Of a stretch of DNA of 64,000 nt, positions 1 through 8,099 are shown one piece after another. Numbering within the stretch: position 1 is the first letter of the stretch; every line of letters begins with the position of its first letter. The DNA comes from an uncultured Elusimicrobia bacterium (lineage in GTDB: Bacteria > Elusimicrobiota > Elusimicrobia > Elusimicrobiales > UBA9959). The position numbers were made by a program, and so were the translations under genes. A model generated the notes under the pieces. That model searched no databases. It saw only the letters and a list, made by a program, of their open reading frames with translations, and had not been told where the DNA came from. Location of the stretch: contig CAIRNJ010000071.1 of assembly GCA_903879915.1 (NCBI GenBank), forward strand, positions 1 through 64,000, given 5' to 3'.

Positions 1-16
1 AGGCGGGCGGGGTTTT

Positions 17-93
17 TAACTGTAGCAACCATAAGGCTTATTACCGCAAGCTCTTTCTTTATTTCGCTCTTTTCTCTGCCTGAAAATTTTTCA
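17..93 (-). promoter_or_regulatory. Conserved leader element, copy A
   Basis: Read on the minus strand, this is one of five related sequences built around a GGTAAYARGCCTTATG core followed by an NCTACAG stretch. Copies A, B and E also share an upstream block containing CAGGCAGAGAAAAGAGCG. In the other four copies the element lies directly in front of a minus-strand gene, so copy A probably serves a gene that begins left of the window. Its ATG is at 32-30 and opens a frame beginning M-V-A-T-V that runs off the edge. Whether it is a promoter, a 5' UTR element or a leader peptide is not decided by sequence alone. Confidence 0.5.
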
Positions 94-95
94 AA

Positions 96-127
96 TTTCA
101 GTCGTCGGCCGGAGGGGGTTCTATTAC
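96..127. repeat. Short intergenic repeat, copy 1
   Basis: The stretch starting TTTCAGTCGTCGGCC and ending GGTTCTATTAC recurs almost unchanged at 14309-14340. A more diverged relative lies at 811-866. No coding potential is seen, and the function is unknown. Confidence 0.5.
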
Positions 128-146
128 ACCGACGCTCAAATAACGG

Positions 147-168
147 ACGCCTCCCGGATGGGAGGCGT
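147..168. terminator. Hairpin, possible terminator
   Basis: A 9-bp perfect stem (ACGCCTCCC / GGGAGGCGT) closes a 4-nt loop and is followed on the plus strand by a short T-rich stretch. It lies just downstream of the minus-strand lipoprotein gene and could end transcription from either side. The T tract is weak, so this is tentative. Confidence 0.4.
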
Positions 169-204
169 TCTGTTTATAGCGAAAAAAACACCGGGACAGC
201 CGGG

Positions 205-612
205 CTATTTTTTTGCGACGACCTTATATACCCTTGAGTCGACCACGGTGGTCTCGGTCTCGCCTTCCGGCTTTAACGGCGTAAAGATCGCGAGAGCGCT
301 GGTCTTCGGAACCGTTATCGTCCTCTTGAGCGTAAGTTTGCCTGCACCTTTCTTTATCGGCTCAAGAATACTGCCGACAGGCGTGTTCTGCGCGTCCTGG
401 ATCACAAGGTTGATAGAACCATTATCCTGCTTTAGATTATATTCCAGCGCGACCTCTATGTCGATCTTGGCCCCCGCCGAAAGTTCGACATTAATATCCG
501 GCGATATGGACACGATCTTCACCTTGTTTTCACTCATCAATGAACAACCGGCCAAAACCGCCAATACGCCCGCAAAAAACACCGCCGCCAAACCGCCGAT
601 CTTATTCTTCAT
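205..612 (-). CDS. Small lipoprotein of unknown function
   Basis: This 135-residue protein starts with a lipoprotein signal peptide: a KNK n-region, a hydrophobic core and a lipobox VLAGC with the lipidated cysteine at residue 23. The mature part is about 110 residues, predicted mainly beta, with no family I recognise. It may adopt a small beta-sandwich and sit in the cell envelope. The ATG at 612 is preceded by a strong AAAGGAG ribosome site. A 17-codon frame beginning in leader copy B ends inside the first codons of this gene, which suggests translational coupling or a leader peptide. Confidence 0.8.
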   Translation of the reverse strand: MKNKIGGLAAVFFAGVLAVLAGCSLMSENKVKIVSISPDINVELSAGAKIDIEVALEYNLKQDNGSINLVIQDAQNTPVGSILEPIKKGAGKLTLKRTITVPKTSALAIFTPLKPEGETETTVVDSRVYKVVAKK

Positions 613-655
613 TTTTTATCTCCTTTGATCTGTAAATCTGAACTGTAGTAACCAT
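602..655 (-). other. Possible leader peptide frame (17 codons)
   Basis: The ATG inside leader copy B (655-653) opens a frame MVTTVQIYRSKEIKNEE that stops at a TAA overlapping the start of the lipoprotein gene in another frame. The MVTTV beginning resembles the MFTTV and MSTTD starts in the other copies. No ribosome site precedes it, so translation is uncertain. Confidence 0.25.
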
Positions 656-712
656 AAGGCCTGTTATCGGAAGCTATTTCCTTAATTTCGCTCTTTTCTC
701 TGCCTGAAAATT
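640..712 (-). promoter_or_regulatory. Conserved leader element, copy B
   Basis: Read on the minus strand it contains the CAGGCAGAGAAAAGAGCG block, then CGATAACAGGCCTTATG and GTTACTACAGTT. It lies 28 bases upstream of the lipoprotein start, in the same orientation relative to its gene as copies C, D and E. The GTAAC/GTTAC inverted pair around CCTTAT is only partly kept in the other copies. Confidence 0.55.
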
Positions 713-810
713 TTCCGGAAACCGCTCCCCTTCCCTAATTTTATTATAATACCAATAAGTAAGGATGTTTTTTCGTAATTTTAATAAGCCCTCCCCGCAC
801 CCGGCAGTTT

Positions 811-866
811 CCGGGCGTCACGAAATCTTCGGGAGTGATTATTTCAGTCTTCGTCCGGCGGGCCCA
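811..866. repeat. Intergenic repeat, diverged copy
   Basis: The pattern GGCGTCACG, AAT, a variable stretch, TATTTCAGTC and a CCGG-rich end also occurs at 14281-14340 in the same order. The last third matches 96-127. This is probably a decayed non-autonomous element or shared regulatory DNA. Confidence 0.4.
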
Positions 867-969
867 GGCGGGTCAGAGTTCAAGCCTCTTAAGTCCACAC
901 CTGCCGCTCTGGGGACCGGCCCCGTGTATCATTAATCTTTTGACCGGCGGAAATGCGGGAATTTAACTT

Positions 970-2559
970 ATGAAAACTATCTCGAAGTTCCTTATCGCGG
1001 GCCTGTGCGCTTCCCTGACGGCGCTGCCGGTATTCGGGGCGGAACCCGGCGGGGTTAAAGATCCCGCCCCCGTGATAATAACGCCGCGGGTAGCCGCGGA
1101 GCTGGGCCGCCTGTGGATAAAACTGGAAGATAAAGACCTCCTGCGCCTGGCGGAAACGCGCAATTACTGGCGGCAGCGCGGCGCGGCCGTCTGGCCGGGC
1201 GCGGACATAAGCACGATAACGGCGGGCTTTATGTTCGCCGGGAAAGGGACCATCGTCCTGAACCATCCCGCGCCGCCCGGGGATTGCCTTCCGCTGGCCG
1301 CGGATATCCCGGCCGCGCAGTGGTGCCGCGGCGCGGCGCCTAACCTGCCCGTCCCTACCGGCAAGCTGTACGGCGGCTTCCCCGCGGTCTTCCTTGTGAC
1401 GAAAGAGGAATGCGAGAAAAATAAAATAGAGGCCTGCGCCGGCTCTTACGCGGATTATTCCGGCACCGCCCTGCACGAAACTTTCCACGCCTGGCAATGG
1501 GCGGAATATCAGGCTGCCGGCTTAAGCCGCAGGAGCGCCCTGGTTTCCCCGGCGTGGAGCGCCGGCCGCGAGAAGGCCCTGTTCCTGGCCCTGGAGCTGA
1601 AGCTGCTCAACGACGCCCTGGCCGCCGGGGACGGCGCCGCGTTCACGGAATTGCTGCTGGATTACTTAACAGTAAGGAACGCGCGCGGAGCTTTGCTTTC
1701 TCCGGCCGATCTGGCCGCCGAGGACGACGCCGAGACCACCGAGGGCTCCGCGCAGTACGTGGGCGATAACCTGGAGTACGGCGACAATGCCGCCGTGCGC
1801 CCGCTGGCGGCCACCCTGGCCGACGCGGAGTTCGGCGGGTATAAAGGTTCCGTCCTGCTTGAAAAGCTGCGCGAAAAATCGGAACGCCGCCTGCTCCCGC
1901 CGGCCAACAGCCAGAATTTTTACGTTTCGGGGGAACTGCTGGCGCTGGTCCTGGACAGGCTGCAGCCGGGTTGGAAAAGCGGCCTTTTCAGGAGCGGGAA
2001 GACTATCTTCAAGATCCTGGCCGGGGCTCTCCCTCCGCCCCCGGACCAGGCGGAAAGAACGCGGCGCGTCATGGCGCGCTATAACGCCGCCGGTCTGCTG
2101 GCCGGGATCGACGCCGCTCTGGCGGACATAGCGGCGGGGAACAGGAAGAAGATAGACGACTTTCTGAAGACCCCCGGCAGGCGCTACGTGCTGAAATTCC
2201 AGGTCTCCTCCGCGGCGGAGCTGAATGTCGTGGGCGCGCCGCCGGTGGACGACGGGCGGTACAAGCTTTACCCGTATAATTTCATCGTGGCGGTCCCGAA
2301 CCTCAACAAGCCGCTTAAGATAGTCAGATCTCTGCCGCTGCTGCTGGACCCGGCGGCCCTGACGCTGACCGCCATTATCCCGGAAGCGGAGTATTCCGCT
2401 CCGGTCATAAGCGCGGCCGGCACGGAAACGCGCGGCGGGATAACATATTATACCGGGGGCGTCTCTTTCGACAACGGCTTCTGGCGGTGGAGCGGCGGCG
2501 CCCTGCAGCTGGGTTCGGACGGCGGAACTACGACACTGACTTTCCCTCCGGAAAAGTGA
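970..2559 (+). CDS. Secreted putative zinc metalloprotease (HETFH)
   Basis: The 529-residue product has a clear Sec signal peptide (residues 1-23, cleavage near VFGA). A zincin motif HETFH lies at residues 169-173. A TEGSAQYV segment around residues 257-264 could supply the third, glutamate, zinc ligand, as in gluzincins. The C-terminal roughly 150 residues look beta-rich and may be a separate binding domain. I do not recognise a named family. The HExxH plus distal Glu arrangement makes an envelope or extracellular peptidase the best guess. Protease activity is inferred, not shown. The ATG start is supported by the signal peptide, although its ribosome site is weak. Confidence 0.8.
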   Translation: MKTISKFLIAGLCASLTALPVFGAEPGGVKDPAPVIITPRVAAELGRLWIKLEDKDLLRLAETRNYWRQRGAAVWPGADISTITAGFMFAGKGTIVLNHPAPPGDCLPLAADIPAAQWCRGAAPNLPVPTGKLYGGFPAVFLVTKEECEKNKIEACAGSYADYSGTALHETFHAWQWAEYQAAGLSRRSALVSPAWSAGREKALFLALELKLLNDALAAGDGAAFTELLLDYLTVRNARGALLSPADLAAEDDAETTEGSAQYVGDNLEYGDNAAVRPLAATLADAEFGGYKGSVLLEKLREKSERRLLPPANSQNFYVSGELLALVLDRLQPGWKSGLFRSGKTIFKILAGALPPPPDQAERTRRVMARYNAAGLLAGIDAALADIAAGNRKKIDDFLKTPGRRYVLKFQVSSAAELNVVGAPPVDDGRYKLYPYNFIVAVPNLNKPLKIVRSLPLLLDPAALTLTAIIPEAEYSAPVISAAGTETRGGITYYTGGVSFDNGFWRWSGGALQLGSDGGTTTLTFPPEK

Positions 2560-2796
2560 ACGGATGCTGCTGACTATAATTTATTTTTCGTTTTCGCCGG
2601 TTCTTTCACGGCCATCATCGTTTCCACGCTGAACAGGCGGGGAACGAAATACAAACTGGGGAAGTTTTCCGCGCCGGACCTGCTGCTCCTGGCTTCGGCG
2701 CTGTTCATTTTTACTTACTTCTGCGCCTCTTTTCCGCCTGTAGCACTGCCGCCGGGCGCAGCGGTGACCGGGAGTTTGGAGGTGATGTCAGCCTAG
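2560..2796 (+). pseudogene. Remnant of a small membrane-protein frame
   Basis: After the TGA of the metalloprotease gene the same frame stays open for 78 codons. It encodes a hydrophobic peptide with two likely membrane segments (LFFVFAGSFTAIIVS and LLLLASALFIFTYF) but has no usable start codon. An ATG at 2564 opens an M-L-L-T-I-I-Y-F beginning in another frame; a single-base shift would join it to the hydrophobic frame. This suggests a small membrane protein broken by an indel, a sequencing error or a chance open frame. Its end overlaps the convergent gene's stop. Confidence 0.3.
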
Positions 2797-3977
2797 TTGA
2801 CCTTGAACTCCGTGATGACCGGGGAATGGTCGCTGGCCCCGTCCTTGCCTATCACGTCGTAAGACTTGAAGGACAGCGTGCCGCCCGCGCCGTACTGCAG
2901 CAGCACCCAGTCGATACGCAGGTTGACCAATACCGCCACGGAAAAGGTGGGGCGGTCATCGCCGTTGGAACAATCGAAGAAAGAAGTTCCTTTAAGGAAA
3001 TTCCGGAAATCCCCGCCTTCGCCCATGGAAACCGTGTTGAGGTCGCCGGCGAGTATAGCGGGCTCGCCCGGGGTAACCAGCTCTTTGGCCAGAAGCTTGA
3101 ACTGGTCCAGCCTGACCCTGGCGTTGGCTTTGTTCTCGGTATGCATCGAGACCAGGGTTATCTTCTTAGCCGAGCCGGGTACTTCTATCCGGGCGGAAAT
3201 GGAATTGCGCTGGCCTGTGCGGGGCTGGGTCCCGTCGCTGGCCCAGTCGTAGCCGCCCCGTTCCTTCATGACGGGCAGCGCGAAGTATTTCCCGCCGCTG
3301 AGCGGATACCGCGAGATGATGGCGTTGCCGCTGGAGCCCATGCGGTCGGAGCGCAGCTCGCCGAATTCCGCGGCCGCGTAATAGCTGTAGCCCAGCGCCG
3401 CGGCTATCTCCCGGGCGGCCACGCGGCCGCCGGTGAGCTTGCCGTACATGTCCGCTTCGCACAGCAGGAGCACGTCCGGATTGGCTTTTTTAATGGCTAT
3501 TATTAATTTGTCCAGTTTCTGCCCGCGGCTGACGTTCCAGGACATCACCCGCAGGGTTCCCGGGCCGGCCGCGGGACGCACTTTGGCCTGCGCAACGGCC
3601 CATTCGGGTTTCTCTACGGGCGCCGTAAAGGCGCCGCCCTCGGTATATCCGACGGGGGCGATGAACCAGCCGGCGGGATCGGGGCCGAAACTGGGCAGAG
3701 GGATGTCGCCGGTCCGGGTAAGGCCCGGAACGTTGCCAATAGCTGCCGGCGCGCCCGGCTTGACGGCTTTCCCGCCGGGCTGCGCGTAGCCTTTTGCAGC
3801 TTGCGGGATAGCGGCCGCTTCGTTCGCGCCTTGCGCCTTCAGTTCCTCCAGCGGCGTGCTGTCGCGCAGCGCGTCCCTGAGATCGGCGGGCCTGCCGGCG
3901 GACGGCGCGCGCCCGGAGCCCAGGCAGAACGCCGGGACCAGCAGCAGGGACGCTGTGATAAGGTTTTTGTTTTTCAT
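2793..3977 (-). CDS. Secreted endonuclease/exonuclease/phosphatase (EEP) family protein
   Basis: The 394-residue protein has a signal peptide, a Pro/Ala-rich linker to about residue 140 and a C-terminal EEP domain. The family's catalytic signatures are all visible: SWNV (Asn148), a Glu174 in LLCEAD, His279, GDLN (Asp311, Asn313), IDW (Asp357) and SDHSP (Asp383, His384). The superfamily includes DNase I, exonuclease III and sphingomyelinases, so the substrate (extracellular nucleic acid or phospholipid) cannot be told. It follows the 1241-residue gene. A TTG at 4001 overlaps that gene's TGA and could give a coupled start 8 codons upstream. I prefer the ATG at 3977 because it gives a typical signal peptide. 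Confidence 0.85.
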   Translation of the reverse strand: MKNKNLITASLLLVPAFCLGSGRAPSAGRPADLRDALRDSTPLEELKAQGANEAAAIPQAAKGYAQPGGKAVKPGAPAAIGNVPGLTRTGDIPLPSFGPDPAGWFIAPVGYTEGGAFTAPVEKPEWAVAQAKVRPAAGPGTLRVMSWNVSRGQKLDKLIIAIKKANPDVLLLCEADMYGKLTGGRVAAREIAAALGYSYYAAAEFGELRSDRMGSSGNAIISRYPLSGGKYFALPVMKERGGYDWASDGTQPRTGQRNSISARIEVPGSAKKITLVSMHTENKANARVRLDQFKLLAKELVTPGEPAILAGDLNTVSMGEGGDFRNFLKGTSFFDCSNGDDRPTFSVAVLVNLRIDWVLLQYGAGGTLSFKSYDVIGKDGASDHSPVITEFKVN

Positions 3978-3997
3978 AATTGGTTTTATCGCGCGGC

Positions 3998-6900
3998 TCA
4001 ATTGCCCGGAACAATTATCCTGGCGTCAGGGGCAGGCGCCGCCTGGCCGGGGACCACTATTTGCGCGTCGGGCCTGGGCACGGCCTGCCCGGGGATGATT
4101 ATTTTCGCGTCCGGGTTGGCTGCCGCCTGGCCCGGGACGATCAGCTTAACTTCGGGTACCGGCGCGGCCCGGCCGGGGATAATGATCCTAGCGTCGGGAT
4201 TGGGCGCCGCCTGGCCGGGCAGTATCAGCCCCGGCTTCGGCATTTCCTCCGGCTTTCCCGCCCACCTGTCCAGCCTGGCGCCGGCCCACTTCCCCGCCGA
4301 ATTCACGGCGTTGGAGACCGGGTTATTGGACAGATCGAGATTTATCTTCGGGTCCAGCCCCCTGCTGATGTCTTTCGTCATCACCCTCGTCAGCACGCCG
4401 GGCTCGTTCTTGCCGAGCATGAACTTCCTGAAGTCGCTGAGCTCTTCCGGCGGCGCCTGGTAGGGTTTACCGTCGGCCCCGAGTATCGGGGACGGGCCCC
4501 TGGCCGTAAGAACCCCTTTGACTTCCTTTGCTGTAGCGGCCAGTTTGAAGGCGCCGCTTACGGTCTTCGGGGCGTTCAGGCCCTTGGCGGTCAGGTCCGT
4601 GATGGCGGCGTAATAGCGCTCCTTGCTGGCGGGGTCGTTCTCGTCGAAGGCCCGGTAGGCCTGCACGAACTCCACCCCGGAAGCCCCGGTATCATAAACG
4701 CCTTTCACGCCCTTGTAGGCGCCGTAGCCCTTCCCGGCCGCGTTGGCCACCGTGGCGCCCACCGTGCCCGTTTTGCCCAGGGCGCCGGCCAGCGGCCCGC
4801 CCAGCGGCGCCGTGATCAGCGTGGTGGCCACGCCGTTGGAAAAATTCACGCCGCCCTGCAGCACCGCGCCCAGCGTGGGCTGGCCCATCGAGGCCATCTC
4901 CCGGCCTACGTTCTGTATGTTCCTGTCTTCCTTTACGTCCAGCCTGGCGTAGCCTTCCTCGTAGCGGCCGCCGATGTAATCCCTGCCCAGCGCGCGGCTG
5001 ACGTCGTTGCCGTAAAAGTTGGACTTGGCGCGCTCCAGGAATTCCGCCTGCAGGTCCTTGTCGGCCCAGCCCACCGTGCCGGCGCCGGCCACGGCCAGGG
5101 CCGAGCCGGTCAGCTGCACGGCGCCCTTGCCCAGGGTCCCGATGGCGTTGCCGGCGTGGCCGAAGATGGTGGGGCTGGTGTAGAGCTCCTCGGTGCCGGT
5201 CTTGATGGTCTTGAAGTCCCTGTTAGTGCCGGAATAGCTGCGGTGGATGAAGTTGTCGGCCTCCGCGCCGTAGCCCACGAACCAGTTGCCGGTAACGCGG
5301 CCCTCCGAGCCGTAGCGGTCCGTGATGTTGTCGCCGTTGAACCTGAACAGCTTCAGGTAATTGCGCTTGCTGATGTCCTCGCCCGTAGCGCCGCAGCGCA
5401 CGCTGATGTTCAGGCCCACGTCGCTGGGGAGCCCAACCGCCTCGGCCCTGGAAAGCTTGTCCCACTGGCCCAGCACCTGCTTCCTGGAGCCGTTGGCGGA
5501 TATTATCGTGGCCAGGTAAAGCGGGCTGCCCTTCTCGTCGGTTACGGCGACAAAGTCCATCTTCGCGCCGGGCCCGCCCTGCCTGGCGGCCTGCGCCATA
5601 AACTGGTACAGCGGGCCGGCCTTGTTCCGGTCCCCGCCGCCCAGCGCGGCCGCCGCGGCCCGGATGGCCGCCGCGCGCTCCGCCTCGGGCAGGCGCTTTA
5701 TGGCCTCCATATCCACTTCCGCGCCGGTAACCTTCCCGCCCGCGCGCGTTTCGAACAGGTTCTCGCCGGTCCTCACCTTCGCCGTAGCCGGATCGAGGTC
5801 CAGCCGGTCCATCACCATGACGCCGTTCACTATCCTGCCGCTCTGCTTCGGGTAGCCGTCATGGCCGGCCAGCGACGACACCTCGTAAGTGGCGGCGCCC
5901 TTCGGGTCGGTGTAGATCAGCCGCTTTACGCCCTCCTTCTCCAGCACCAGCGCCTCCACGGTGGAGCCGTCGGGCTTCGTAAGCCTGGAGGCCACGGCTT
6001 TGCCGTCGGCGCCGTAAACCTCCGCCGTTATCGAGCCGTCGGGTTTCTTCTGCTCGGTCCTGAAGAGCCTGCCGTCCGCCAGGCGCTCCGCGGTATTGAC
6101 GGTGCCGTCGCCGGCCAGGCGTACTTCTACTACATGCTTCTCGCCGGACGGGTCCGCCACCTCGTTGACGCGCACAGTATCGTCGAAGCTCTGGAAATGC
6201 GAAAGCCCGTTCTTGTCCGTATAGGAGATCCCCCTGACGCCGTCCTTCAGGCTGCCGATGCTCACCTTCTGCCCCGGCGGCAGCTTCAGCCCCAGCTCGT
6301 CGGAGGTAAACTCGGTGCCGTCCTTGAAATTGGCCATGTTGGACCGCATGAACAGCTGCGCGTCCGCTTCGGTCCTGCGGGCTTTGAGGTATTCGGGGTT
6401 GTTTAAATAGAAGGCGGCCAGTTTCCTGCCGGACTCGTCGTACTCCCCGCCGCGCTCTTTTATCCACCTGGCGCGCTCCTCGTCGGTCTTAAGGCCGGCG
6501 TATTCCGCGTCCAGAGCGGCCTTGCGGTCCACCAGGGCCTTTTCCGACGTGCCCTCCAGTGACCCGTCCATCAGCCGCGAGACGGAGGTGTTCCATTCCC
6601 CGAGCGCGGCCGAGCGCTGGTCCACGCCGTCAACACCGGAAATGGCGTTCTTTTTCGCCAGCAGCCCGTCGATCCTGGCGGCGGTGCGCTGGTGGCCCGC
6701 CCGCTCTTCTTCGTCTTTGGCCCCGGCCGCCAGGGCCAGGAAATCCTGCCGCTTCTTGTCCAGCCAGTCGGTCTTCGCGTCGGCGGCGGCGGTCAGTTTC
6801 GCCTCGCGCAGGTGCGGGGCCGCCGTTGCCGGGGAAAATTTATCCACGGCCGACCACAGGCCCAGGCTGAGGTCGTTGCCGGTGAACAGCGGCTTGCTTT

Positions 6901-7723
6901 TCTTTACCGGCTGCGCGGCGGCAGCGCCGGCGGCGGCCTGCGCGCCGGACATGTCAGGCACCACGGCGCCCATAGGCCTGTAGAGCGGCTTGGGTGCCGG
7001 TCCGCCGGAAGGCGGGGCCTGCTGAGGGCCTTTAGTCACGGCCGGCGCCCCGGCCTTCAGCTGCTCTGAAAAGACCCCGCGCTCGGCCGGGGAAAGGCCG
7101 TCGAAGAACTGCCCCATCATCTCCGCGCCTTTCTGCGGGTCCAGCCCGGAGAACTGCATTATCGCGTCCAGTTCCCTTTCCTTATTGCCCATGTCGCGGG
7201 CCGCCTGCGCGGCTTTGAGCTGGCGCTGTTTTTCCTTTTCCGCCGCGGCAGGGTCCAGGTTCAGGCCTAAGGCCCGGGCGTAAGCGGCCGCACGCGCTTT
7301 TATTCTTATATCAAGCTGGTCCAGTTTGCGCAGCGCCTCGGCGTAGCGCGCCTCTGCGGCCTCCTTGCGCTCTTCGGCGTAGGTATTAAGGGCACGCAGA
7401 CTTTCAATGTCGTCCGGCTTTGGATCGGTCCTTTCCAGCCCGGCCATGAACCCGGAGAAGCTTTTCACGTGCCCGGAAAGCACCTTTACGGCCTCGCCGG
7501 TTCCGGCCAGCCCGCCGCGGTATTCGGCATAAGCGGCGGCGTCCACCGCGGTCGAGGAGATAAGCCGGCGGTACCCTGCTTCCGCTGCGGCAAGGCGGGC
7601 GGCGATGTCTTCGCCGGCCGCCCTGACGCTTTCCTTTATCCCGTTCGCATCCACGCCGGACGGTCCCGCGTAAGCGGCCGCCGGCAGGAGGAATAGACAC
7701 AGGAGCAAGAGGACTCTTTTCAT
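3998..7723 (-). CDS. Large exported protein with C-terminal Pro-Gly repeats
   Basis: The 1241-residue product begins with a signal peptide (MKRVLLLLC to AYA). The N-terminal roughly 200 residues are Ala/Lys/Glu-rich and probably helical or coiled coil. Residues around 540-640 contain DGS/DGK-rich beta repeats resembling YD-type or RHS-like strands. A Gly/Ala-rich hydrophobic stretch follows around 870-1000, and the last 75 residues are five and a half 14-residue repeats of the form IIIPGQAAPxPDA. There is no family I can name. A surface or toxin-like delivery protein is possible, but no toxin domain is visible. A good promoter (TTGAAA, 17 bp, TATACT) lies just upstream, and the EEP gene follows 20 bases downstream, probably in the same transcript. 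Confidence 0.8.
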   Translation of the reverse strand: MKRVLLLLCLFLLPAAAYAGPSGVDANGIKESVRAAGEDIAARLAAAEAGYRRLISSTAVDAAAYAEYRGGLAGTGEAVKVLSGHVKSFSGFMAGLERTDPKPDDIESLRALNTYAEERKEAAEARYAEALRKLDQLDIRIKARAAAYARALGLNLDPAAAEKEKQRQLKAAQAARDMGNKERELDAIMQFSGLDPQKGAEMMGQFFDGLSPAERGVFSEQLKAGAPAVTKGPQQAPPSGGPAPKPLYRPMGAVVPDMSGAQAAAGAAAAQPVKKSKPLFTGNDLSLGLWSAVDKFSPATAAPHLREAKLTAAADAKTDWLDKKRQDFLALAAGAKDEEERAGHQRTAARIDGLLAKKNAISGVDGVDQRSAALGEWNTSVSRLMDGSLEGTSEKALVDRKAALDAEYAGLKTDEERARWIKERGGEYDESGRKLAAFYLNNPEYLKARRTEADAQLFMRSNMANFKDGTEFTSDELGLKLPPGQKVSIGSLKDGVRGISYTDKNGLSHFQSFDDTVRVNEVADPSGEKHVVEVRLAGDGTVNTAERLADGRLFRTEQKKPDGSITAEVYGADGKAVASRLTKPDGSTVEALVLEKEGVKRLIYTDPKGAATYEVSSLAGHDGYPKQSGRIVNGVMVMDRLDLDPATAKVRTGENLFETRAGGKVTGAEVDMEAIKRLPEAERAAAIRAAAAALGGGDRNKAGPLYQFMAQAARQGGPGAKMDFVAVTDEKGSPLYLATIISANGSRKQVLGQWDKLSRAEAVGLPSDVGLNISVRCGATGEDISKRNYLKLFRFNGDNITDRYGSEGRVTGNWFVGYGAEADNFIHRSYSGTNRDFKTIKTGTEELYTSPTIFGHAGNAIGTLGKGAVQLTGSALAVAGAGTVGWADKDLQAEFLERAKSNFYGNDVSRALGRDYIGGRYEEGYARLDVKEDRNIQNVGREMASMGQPTLGAVLQGGVNFSNGVATTLITAPLGGPLAGALGKTGTVGATVANAAGKGYGAYKGVKGVYDTGASGVEFVQAYRAFDENDPASKERYYAAITDLTAKGLNAPKTVSGAFKLAATAKEVKGVLTARGPSPILGADGKPYQAPPEELSDFRKFMLGKNEPGVLTRVMTKDISRGLDPKINLDLSNNPVSNAVNSAGKWAGARLDRWAGKPEEMPKPGLILPGQAAPNPDARIIIPGRAAPVPEVKLIVPGQAAANPDAKIIIPGQAVPRPDAQIVVPGQAAPAPDARIIVPGN
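4001..4226 (-). repeat. 14-residue tandem repeats in coding sequence
   Basis: About 5.5 copies of a unit with consensus (R/K)IIIPGQAAPxPDA close the 1241-residue protein. Copies differ by conservative changes (IVVPGQ, LIVPGQ, IIIPGR), so they are diverged rather than recent duplications. The alternation of beta-prone IIV triplets and PG turns suggests an extended or wall-spanning stalk. Confidence 0.8.
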
Positions 7724-7763
7724 AAAAGCAACGATATCAGACCCCGGGCATTACTGCACCCAT

Positions 7764-7792
7764 AGTATAGCCCCCGGGCCGGCCACTTTCAA
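7764..7792 (-). promoter_or_regulatory. Sigma-70-type promoter for the 1241-residue gene
   Basis: On the minus strand a TTGAAA -35 (7792-7787) and TATACT -10 (7769-7764) are separated by 17 bp. The start codon lies about 33 bases after the expected transcription start. Confidence 0.7.
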
Positions 7793-8047
7793 CCCCTCGG
7801 GGCGGACAGGATAACCGCAGCCGGCCTCATTCCCGGTTCGCATTCGGGGCAGATGATCGGATAGACTTAAAAAATGCGCGCCAGGCAGGCGGCCCGGGAG
7901 CAAGTCCGGGAAGGGTACCGCGGCCTTATTGAATTCCGCCCCTATCCCGCTCTCCCGTGAGTAGTCCCCGGGCTTTTGGCAACGATCGGGCCCGAAAACG
8001 GAGCTGCTCTGGGCCGAAAGCCCCATGAAAATATTCATGAACGGGGA

Positions 8048-8053
8048 TATAAT
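8048..8053 (+). promoter_or_regulatory. Candidate -10 box (TATAAT) for metallophosphoesterase
   Basis: A perfect TATAAT sits about 45 bases before the start codon. The matching -35 position reads ATGAAA, which is weak, so the promoter may need an activator. Confidence 0.4.
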
Positions 8054-8099
8054 ATACTCTACGAAGCATCGCATAAGAAGGATGGTCTGATTCCACGCT

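Larger units (their letters stand above)
613..969. other. Intergenic region with repeats
   Basis: This 357-base gap between divergent genes holds leader copy B near the lipoprotein gene and a diverged copy of the CGTCACG-type repeat at 811-866. I see no credible gene, RNA gene or clean promoter for the gene at 970. Confidence 0.6.
7724..8099. other. Intergenic region between divergent genes
   Basis: This 376-base gap holds the minus-strand promoter at 7764-7792 and a TATAAT box at 8048 for the plus-strand gene. The rest is GC-rich with short CCCGGG palindromes. A minus-strand open frame crosses it into the phosphoesterase gene, but its peptide has no protein-like features. Confidence 0.6.

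Noticed and set aside
3980-6406. 808-codon plus-strand open frame opposite the 1241-residue gene
   Set aside because: High GC third positions on the coding strand open long antisense frames. The peptide is Arg/Gly/Ala-biased without motifs, and the minus-strand frame has a signal peptide and repeats.
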